From IMG/VR virus record IMGVR_UViG_3300025141_000618, positions 1 to 26,661 of that record: 26,661 bases of DNA; one strand, 5' to 3'. The notes beneath the pieces were generated by a model. It saw only the letters and a program-made list of their open reading frames with translations. It was not told where the DNA came from and did not search any database. This document shows positions 21,808 through 26,661 of this stretch, piece by piece. This DNA comes from a virus. Every line of letters begins with the position of its first letter. Positions within the stretch are counted from its first letter, which is position 1. A program made the position numbers and the translations under genes.

Positions 21808-23523
21808 TTAACCTAACAAGTCTTCTACGATAACCAAACCGTACATATCAGGACGCACCATCTTCTTAGCGTAGCGAGTCATCACACCCTTTCTGGGTAC
21901 GAAATCTTCAACGCCGAAGATCGTGGGAGTCACTTGCAACGGAACGTAAGGAGCGTAAACATAACCGCTTTCTAAGAAAGAGTTACCTTTGCGACCAACG
22001 AGGACGACATTACGTGGGAAATAGGGGTCTACATAGACATCCCACTTCTTGGAAATGTTGCCGACGTTTATAGCGCCACCAGTGCCTTTATCATCATCAT
22101 GAGTTACGCGTGCTTTAAAACCAGCGGTAAACTCAAGAATGTTAGATACCTCGGGACCACAAACTAAGAAGTTTGCACCACCGCGAAGCGTCTTACGATG
22201 AATTTGAGCGGAGATGTCGTTAACGGTTTCGAGAAGAGTCTCATACCATTCCGACACGTTCCCGGTGAAATCGCCTGGATCCTGCTCGAGAGCAATGGAC
22301 GCGCCAGTACTTCGATTTACAAATTTACCAGGACGTCGACTCCAATGAGAAACGCCAGCTCGTGCACCTTTAACCAAATCTTCCAAGATTTCTTGGTCGA
22401 TTTCGAGAGCAATTTGTTCAGACAGAATGCTTGTCAATTCAACTTCGGCATCGAGGTTGTGATAAGCGTTCAAGTCTTGTCCCAATTCAGGGGTCCACTT
22501 TGCTTTCAATTTTTTGGTGTTTGCCGTTACAGCCACACTGTCGACCTTGATGTCGATTTCTGGGATATCAGGATTATTCTCCAATCCCCACAATGCATCA
22601 CCTTGGATGGAACCAAGAGCGCCGCCTGCGACGAAATCATCGACCATGGCATAGGTTGTTTCTTGTGCCGTAGTTAAGGCAACTTGAAGATCCCATGCAC
22701 TTTCAGACCCACTAGCGACATTCACAACCAAAATGGATGTTTCAGAAGTGCCACTCAATTGTGATAATCGTCGTGCTTGTCGACCATTGGTAGTAGGAGT
22801 AACTCCGCCTAACCCTTCCATGGTGATAGTAATCAAATCATCAAAATTCAATTGTGCCAAATCGTTACCTGGAGAGGCATCGATTGTAGCAATCGCAACG
22901 CTAGTACCTGAAGCAATATCAGGATCATACTGACACAACTCTGCACACAGGGCGTCCATCGCGGTTGACCCGCCAATAGTGCCTGATGCTAAAGCAACAG
23001 CAGTTACACTGGCATCGGAACCCGTCGGAGATGAATAACCATTGTTCAAGTTGTAAAACGACTTGGACGTGTTATCACCTGTCAACGAGACACCACCAGT
23101 GATTTGGGAACCAACAGCTCCACCACCGTACAGTGAATCACCTACCGCTTGCCCCAGACGAGGCCCGCCATCGGTGTTAGTGCCACCAAATGTAAAGTCC
23201 AGGAAGAAGATAAGACCGCTAGGCAGACTCATCGGTTGGACCGACACTAAATCATTTGCAATCAAACCTGCAAATACGCGACGAACGATAGGAAATGCTA
23301 CCGCTGCGAAACCTTCGACATCGCCACCAGCCATGCTGGATGTGCTTTCCCGAAGAAGTTCCTTCGCTTGGTTTTCGAGAAGAACTGCCATAGCATTACG
23401 CTTAGTGGCGTCCTCCAAACCTTCGAGAAGACCAGTCTTTTCCCACTTATCGAGAAGAGCGTGATTCTCTCGGCTGAGGTCACGATCAACGATACCCTCA
23501 GTCAATTTTTCTAAAATAGACAT
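21808..23523 (-). CDS. gp23: Major capsid protein (gp23-like)
   Basis: This protein has 571 residues; T4 gp23 has 521. The N-terminus has AMAVLLENQAKELLRES (44-60) and then FPIVRRVFAGLIANDLVSVQ PMSLPSGLIFFLDF (77-110), the well-known gp23 signature. The core segment AKWTPELGQDLNAYHNLDAE VELTSILSEQIALEIDQEIL (about 340-380) and the C-terminal YAPYVPLQVTPTIFG and TRYAKKMVRP are also typical. A prohead-protease site of the (L/I)-x-E type, LRE before Ser60, sits where T4 is cut after residue 65, giving a mature chain near 512 residues. The Gly/Thr-rich stretch at 113-330 is longer than in T4 and probably holds an enlarged insertion domain. The ribosome site is AAGGAGGAAAAACACA-ATG, one of the strongest in the window. 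Confidence 0.95.
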   Translation of the reverse strand: MSILEKLTEGIVDRDLSRENHALLDKWEKTGLLEGLEDATKRNAMAVLLENQAKELLRESTSSMAGGDVEGFAAVAFPIVRRVFAGLIANDLVSVQPMSLPSGLIFFLDFTFGGTNTDGGPRLGQAVGDSLYGGGAVGSQITGGVSLTGDNTSKSFYNLNNGYSSPTGSDASVTAVALASGTIGGSTAMDALCAELCQYDPDIASGTSVAIATIDASPGNDLAQLNFDDLITITMEGLGGVTPTTNGRQARRLSQLSGTSETSILVVNVASGSESAWDLQVALTTAQETTYAMVDDFVAGGALGSIQGDALWGLENNPDIPEIDIKVDSVAVTANTKKLKAKWTPELGQDLNAYHNLDAEVELTSILSEQIALEIDQEILEDLVKGARAGVSHWSRRPGKFVNRSTGASIALEQDPGDFTGNVSEWYETLLETVNDISAQIHRKTLRGGANFLVCGPEVSNILEFTAGFKARVTHDDDKGTGGAINVGNISKKWDVYVDPYFPRNVVLVGRKGNSFLESGYVYAPYVPLQVTPTIFGVEDFVPRKGVMTRYAKKMVRPDMYGLVIVEDLLG

Positions 23524-23547
23524 TGTGTTTTTCCTCCTTAAATGAAA

Positions 23548-24771
23548 TTAATTAATGCCTGCAAGTTTCTTCATACGATTAATATGAGGATCTTGCTTTG
23601 CTTTTTGTTGTTTTTGTCTCAGCATCGTCGCCTTTCCTCTAGTGATGGCTTCGCTTAGTGATTGTGGATCTTTTCTCGATTTAAGAGAGGATCCCACCGC
23701 GCTCTGAAGCGTCTCATAGATAGACTTCGCTGCTTCAACTGAATCGGCACTATTAATAGACTCGACAATACGTTGTTTTTGTCGCTCATTCAAGGAGGCA
23801 CTATTAAGAACCTGATTCGTATAAATTAGTTTGGCGTTGGAGAGGTTTACCTCTTCCAAGGTGCCGGAAAGTTTCTTCAACAGACTTTTAAGATCTGTAT
23901 TATCTCGTAAGAGTTGCTTATTTTCGGTAAGCATTTGTGAATTCGTTTTAGTGAGAGTGGTGTTCTCCTTGAGAATCTTTTTGGTGCGTCGGAGCGACTC
24001 CATATACCTTTCTCTTTCCCGATGATCATCTTTAGCATCTCGCTTTAAGTCACGGATGTGAGCATAATCATCTTCAGCGGCGTCACGATGGCGATCTCGA
24101 TCTTCTTCGTCTTCTTCGCCGTCGTCTCGGTGCTCCCGATCATCGTGGGCATCTCTAGCAAGTGCTTTAATATGCGCCCAATCATCTTTGGCGGCGTCGT
24201 CATAATGAATATCTTCTTCGTGCTCATCCTCTTCGGCGAGTTCGGCAGCATGTTCTTCTGCCTCTTGGGATTCTACATCTTCAGGCATTCCCATGTTATC
24301 TACTTCGTTTATGAGATCGTCCAACTCAAACATCATCTCTTCATCATCATCGAGGACTTCTTCGGGGGTAGGTTCAGGGAGCGTTTCCGCATCTTCAATT
24401 TCCATTTCCGCTGCCCCTTCGGGACCGTCTTCTAGTTGCTGCATCATGTCTTGCAGTTCGTCAAAATTAATTTCGATAGTATCTGTCTTGTCCGGGCATG
24501 GGCAAAGTCGTTCCCCATCCACAGCGGCGAGCGTGACTTGATCGTCCACCCCAGACGGAGATAGGGGGACTTCGGCATCTGCCTCTCCAGTGTCCACTAC
24601 ATCCAATTCCGCATCTAGGAGTTCGTCCTCCTGTTCCAACATACTATCTACCGCTTCTTTGATTTGGTTAGAATATTTTTCTACGACAATTGCTTCCGCA
24701 TTCTTAAGCGCGATCTCGCGCAAAGCGTTTGCATCGATAATCGCTTGTTTTAACATATTATTTGATGACAT
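23548..24771 (-). CDS. gp22: Prohead core scaffolding protein (gp22-like)
   Basis: This 407-residue protein is very acidic in the first half (runs of Glu/Asp at 45-75 and 130-240). It carries a charged segment with an internal repeat: DDWAHIKALARDAHDDREH (about 202-220) and DDYAHIRDLKRDAKDDHRE (about 239-257). The second half is a long coiled coil (KILKENTTLTKTNSQMLTEN onward), ending in a basic INRMKKLAGIN. T4 gp22 (269 residues) is also an acidic helical core protein encoded directly before gp23 and degraded during maturation. Assignment rests on position and composition. No prohead protease (gp21) gene is found upstream, unlike T4. The start has GAGGAGACGTGT-ATG. Confidence 0.8.
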   Translation of the reverse strand: MSSNNMLKQAIIDANALREIALKNAEAIVVEKYSNQIKEAVDSMLEQEDELLDAELDVVDTGEADAEVPLSPSGVDDQVTLAAVDGERLCPCPDKTDTIEINFDELQDMMQQLEDGPEGAAEMEIEDAETLPEPTPEEVLDDDEEMMFELDDLINEVDNMGMPEDVESQEAEEHAAELAEEDEHEEDIHYDDAAKDDWAHIKALARDAHDDREHRDDGEEDEEDRDRHRDAAEDDYAHIRDLKRDAKDDHRERERYMESLRRTKKILKENTTLTKTNSQMLTENKQLLRDNTDLKSLLKKLSGTLEEVNLSNAKLIYTNQVLNSASLNERQKQRIVESINSADSVEAAKSIYETLQSAVGSSLKSRKDPQSLSEAITRGKATMLRQKQQKAKQDPHINRMKKLAGIN

Positions 24772-24806
24772 ACACGTCTCCTCATATACAAAGATCTATC
24801 TCCCAG

Positions 24807-24815
24807 TAAATAGTT
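24807..24815 (-). promoter_or_regulatory. AACTATTTA intergenic motif, copy 5
   Basis: The coding strand reads AATAACTATTTACTGGGAGAT in the 67-base gap after the methyltransferase gene, 35 bases before the scaffold ATG. It would drive scaffold plus capsid, ending at the terminator near 21750. Confidence 0.5.
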
Positions 24816-24838
24816 ATTAAAAGTGCTAAACTCTAAGT

Positions 24839-25393
24839 TTATTCCTTATTGCCCCTATCTCTTATAACTTTCCAGCATGGAAAGGTGCCTCCACCCTCTC
24901 TCCCGATGAACCCTTGGGAGTGTAATGTGGCACGCAGGTCCTTGTTTTTGTGCAACAGGTCATATCTATCGTCATAAATTAAATCATAATCTTCTTCCTT
25001 ATATATATGATCCTGTAAAAACTCTTCAATAATTTCAATATCTTGGTGGGGGTATCGCTCTTTCCAGACCCGTGCATCTCGTGCCATTTGAGCATTTGCC
25101 TCTACTATCACATGCTTCTTCACTCCGCATTCTTGAAATTGCGTCGCCGTAAATCCCATGCCAAATCCAACTTCCAACACTTTTTGAGGATTATACTTCT
25201 CGCACAGTGCTCTTACCTCTTCCCTTATCTCTTCCTCTTCCCGTGATGCCATCATAATTCCGCCAGTTTCATGTCCATACTTGTCCAAAAGGTGTACGAC
25301 GAGACACTTCCCCATATATTCGTTGCGGTAGGGCACCTCCAGAGACACCAGTGCGTTTCGAAAATCCTCTTTGCGAATGTGACCAGCGCCCAT
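24839..25393 (-). CDS. GAMT/RMT2-like SAM-dependent methyltransferase
   Basis: This 184-residue class I methyltransferase has motif I KVLEVGFGMGFTATQFQE (71-88), the acidic strand-2 end HVIVEANAQM (94-103) with Glu98, and YDLIYDDRYD (136-145). The wording VLEVGFGMG-x-x-AT-x-x-Q then H-V-I-x-EAN, and DxIxYDxY, is that of the guanidinoacetate methyltransferase/arginine N-methyltransferase 2 group. In its relatives MxxWE precedes motif I; here the matching spot reads GGIMMASREEEEI (44-56), with Trp lost. The chain is shorter at the C-terminus than GAMT. It overlaps the fibre stop codon by one base (TAATG) and precedes the scaffold gene, an odd place for a metabolic enzyme. The substrate is unknown. 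Confidence 0.72.
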   Translation of the reverse strand: MGAGHIRKEDFRNALVSLEVPYRNEYMGKCLVVHLLDKYGHETGGIMMASREEEEIREEVRALCEKYNPQKVLEVGFGMGFTATQFQECGVKKHVIVEANAQMARDARVWKERYPHQDIEIIEEFLQDHIYKEEDYDLIYDDRYDLLHKNKDLRATLHSQGFIGREGGGTFPCWKVIRDRGNKE

Positions 25394-26661
25394 TATGTCG
25401 GATTACTCCTTCCCGTCTCATACCAGTTATCCTCATAAGATACCAGAGAAAGGGTGGCGCCGGGTCGCATTTCGAAATCAACCGCCCCACTTAAAATCAT
25501 TTTGCCGGCAAGCGCAGCGTCATGAGCAGCAATAACAAACACTCCAGCATTGAGAGTCAGGTCTGGGTCACAGAGAAGTACGATCTGTTGTCCCTGCTTA
25601 GGGACGTGATGAATAGATGATATAGTGACGGAGGGTCCCGTTGGACGCATTCCATTTCCCACCAAAACAAATGTCTTTCCTCGCGCATCGATGCTCGTGG
25701 ACATTCCGCTCTCATATGGGGCGCCCCAAGCAACGACGGAGTTAATACCCCATTCCCAATATCCAGCAGTATCGATTTCATAGACGTTCTCATTGCCTCC
25801 TGCCAGCTCGGTGCCTCCCACTTGGAAAGAATAACTATCCCCGTCATCATTATCTACCCCCTCTAGGTAGCGCGCCGTGCTCCCAATAAACCACTGAATA
25901 GTGGTGTCGTCGGCGCTAATGGGAGACGTATCGTTCCCGAGATTGAGGGTGGCGTTGATGTTGGCGCCGTTGGCGGCGCCGATCTGCACAGTCGTTCCCG
26001 TGACCGCCATGACCTTTTGCCCCGTGACGCCCTTAGTGAATACAAATTCGCTGGTAGATGCCGGGAGGGACCACGACATTGTACCACTGACTTCCCATGC
26101 ATTGCCGTTAAGCGTTAGCACATCTGTGTGAGTGTCACTAGAAATGCGGAACGGTGTTGGCGATCCGGTGAGGATGACGCTTCCGGTAAAAATATGATTG
26201 TCGCTGCTTAAGTTTCCAAACCTAGTTGAACCTGAGACATCTAGTGGTCCTCGAACGTCCAACGTGCCTGTAATCTGCGCGCCCGAGGATGCAGATAAAT
26301 GAGCCATTTCTGCTGTGGATTTAAGATATAGACTTCTCCATCGTCGGAATCCACTGCCGGGACTGCTCGTGGGAGTTCTGCCCAAATCGTACGCTTCCGT
26401 AGAGTTGGGGCGCCAATCACCCACACATTCGGCGTAATTATTTATTGTATTGGGAGTGGGAGATATGGCATCATCTCCGAAAGTTAAATTGCGATGAAAA
26501 ACAGTATTAGAATAAAACTCATTATTGTTAGTAGTTATATATTGTCGGATATTGCCGCCCGCAGTGATATGACTTGATGCGGATATCTGCCCATCTTCGG
26601 GACTGATGACGACTGTTTGTTCGTTGTTTGTATCTATCCAATTGGTATTCTTATATATATA
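25393..26661 (-). CDS. Tail fibre-like virion protein (5' end beyond window)
   Basis: The frame is open without a stop from the right edge (26661) to TAA at 25393, about 420 codons; the GTG at 26424 is internal, because the 79 codons upstream of it carry the same kind of sequence (ISASSHITAGGNIRQYITTN). The protein has fibre-like Gly/Ser/Thr repeats (HLSASSGAQITGTLDVRGPL DVSG), a beta-rich body (TDVLTLNGNAWEVSGTMSWS), and a C-terminal part (VTISSIHHVPKQGQQIVLLC; MILSGAVDFEMRPGATLSLV SYEDNWYETGR) of the kind that ends many marine phage fibre or appendage proteins. It likely forms a trimeric stalk for host contact. No chaperone domain is seen. Confidence 0.7.
   Translation of the reverse strand, partial: YIYKNTNWIDTNNEQTVVISPEDGQISASSHITAGGNIRQYITTNNNEFYSNTVFHRNLTFGDDAISPTPNTINNYAECVGDWRPNSTEAYDLGRTPTSSPGSGFRRWRSLYLKSTAEMAHLSASSGAQITGTLDVRGPLDVSGSTRFGNLSSDNHIFTGSVILTGSPTPFRISSDTHTDVLTLNGNAWEVSGTMSWSLPASTSEFVFTKGVTGQKVMAVTGTTVQIGAANGANINATLNLGNDTSPISADDTTIQWFIGSTARYLEGVDNDDGDSYSFQVGGTELAGGNENVYEIDTAGYWEWGINSVVAWGAPYESGMSTSIDARGKTFVLVGNGMRPTGPSVTISSIHHVPKQGQQIVLLCDPDLTLNAGVFVIAAHDAALAGKMILSGAVDFEMRPGATLSLVSYEDNWYETGRSNPT

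Noticed and set aside
24839-25393. DNA methyltransferase for restriction evasion
   Set aside because: There is no DPPY/NPPY or PC catalytic motif and no target-recognition domain; the wording fits the guanidino-methyltransferase group.
25393-26424. Fibre gene starting at the GTG at 26424
   Set aside because: The frame continues open to the window edge and the upstream codons have the same fibre-like repeat character, so the true start is outside the window.
1-26661. tRNA genes, insertion sequences, integrase or attachment site
   Set aside because: I found no cloverleaf with a CCA-type end, no transposase motif and no recombinase; negative by eye only.

Overview
The window is part of the genome of a tailed double-stranded DNA phage with a contractile tail, of the broad T4-like type. 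Capsid (gp23-like), scaffold, sheath, tube and ssDNA-binding proteins are recognisable by their family motifs but are clearly diverged from T4. By memory, the protein style (short basic MKMKI leaders, ISASGxI-type fibre repeats, a gp23-like capsid with FPIVRRVF...QPMSLPSG) resembles uncultured marine T4-like phages. The host cannot be read from the sequence; the AGGAG-type ribosome sites and one textbook sigma70 promoter indicate a bacterium. Every gene I accept lies on the minus strand, so transcription runs from high to low coordinates.

Layout in transcription order (right to left). A tail-fibre-like gene enters from the right edge (26661-25393). It is followed by a GAMT/RMT2-like methyltransferase (25393-24839), an acidic scaffold protein (24771-23548) and the major capsid protein (23523-21808), ending at a strong terminator. 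Next come three neck or tail-completion candidates (21687-18750), the tail sheath (18635-15753), the tail tube (15697-15143), and a gp26-like protein with two CxxC pairs that overlaps or abuts a short ORF at a T7 run. That last pair sits in the tail-assembly-chaperone position and looks like a translational frameshift pair; a second terminator follows. Then come a small protein and the tape measure (13984-11253), a tail-tube-initiator-like protein, a LysM-like baseplate protein, a large hub-like protein and an unidentified 407-residue protein (11239-5750).

The left part changes character. It has a compact family A DNA polymerase without an exonuclease domain, a MazG-like nucleotide pyrophosphohydrolase, a protein I read as a divergent tubulin/FtsZ-like GTPase, and an 88-residue partner, all overlapping end to end. 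After these come two proteins sharing an identical start (one with a peptidoglycan-binding domain and a colicin-M-like motif), an exported protein, and finally the beginning of a gp32-like ssDNA-binding protein, cut by the left edge, behind a near-perfect sigma70 promoter.

The genes work together as a virion assembly module (head, neck, tail, baseplate) joined to a replication/nucleotide module. A nine-base motif (AACTATTTA on the coding strand) recurs in six intergenic gaps just upstream of genes and is my candidate for a phage-specific late promoter. The most interesting items are the tubulin-like protein cassette, the stand-alone polymerase, the PG-binding/colicin-M-like protein, the frameshift pair and the duplicated ribosome-binding element before the 215/192-residue gene. 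No stretch over 300 bases lacks a gene. I saw no tRNA, CRISPR array, insertion sequence or attachment site.
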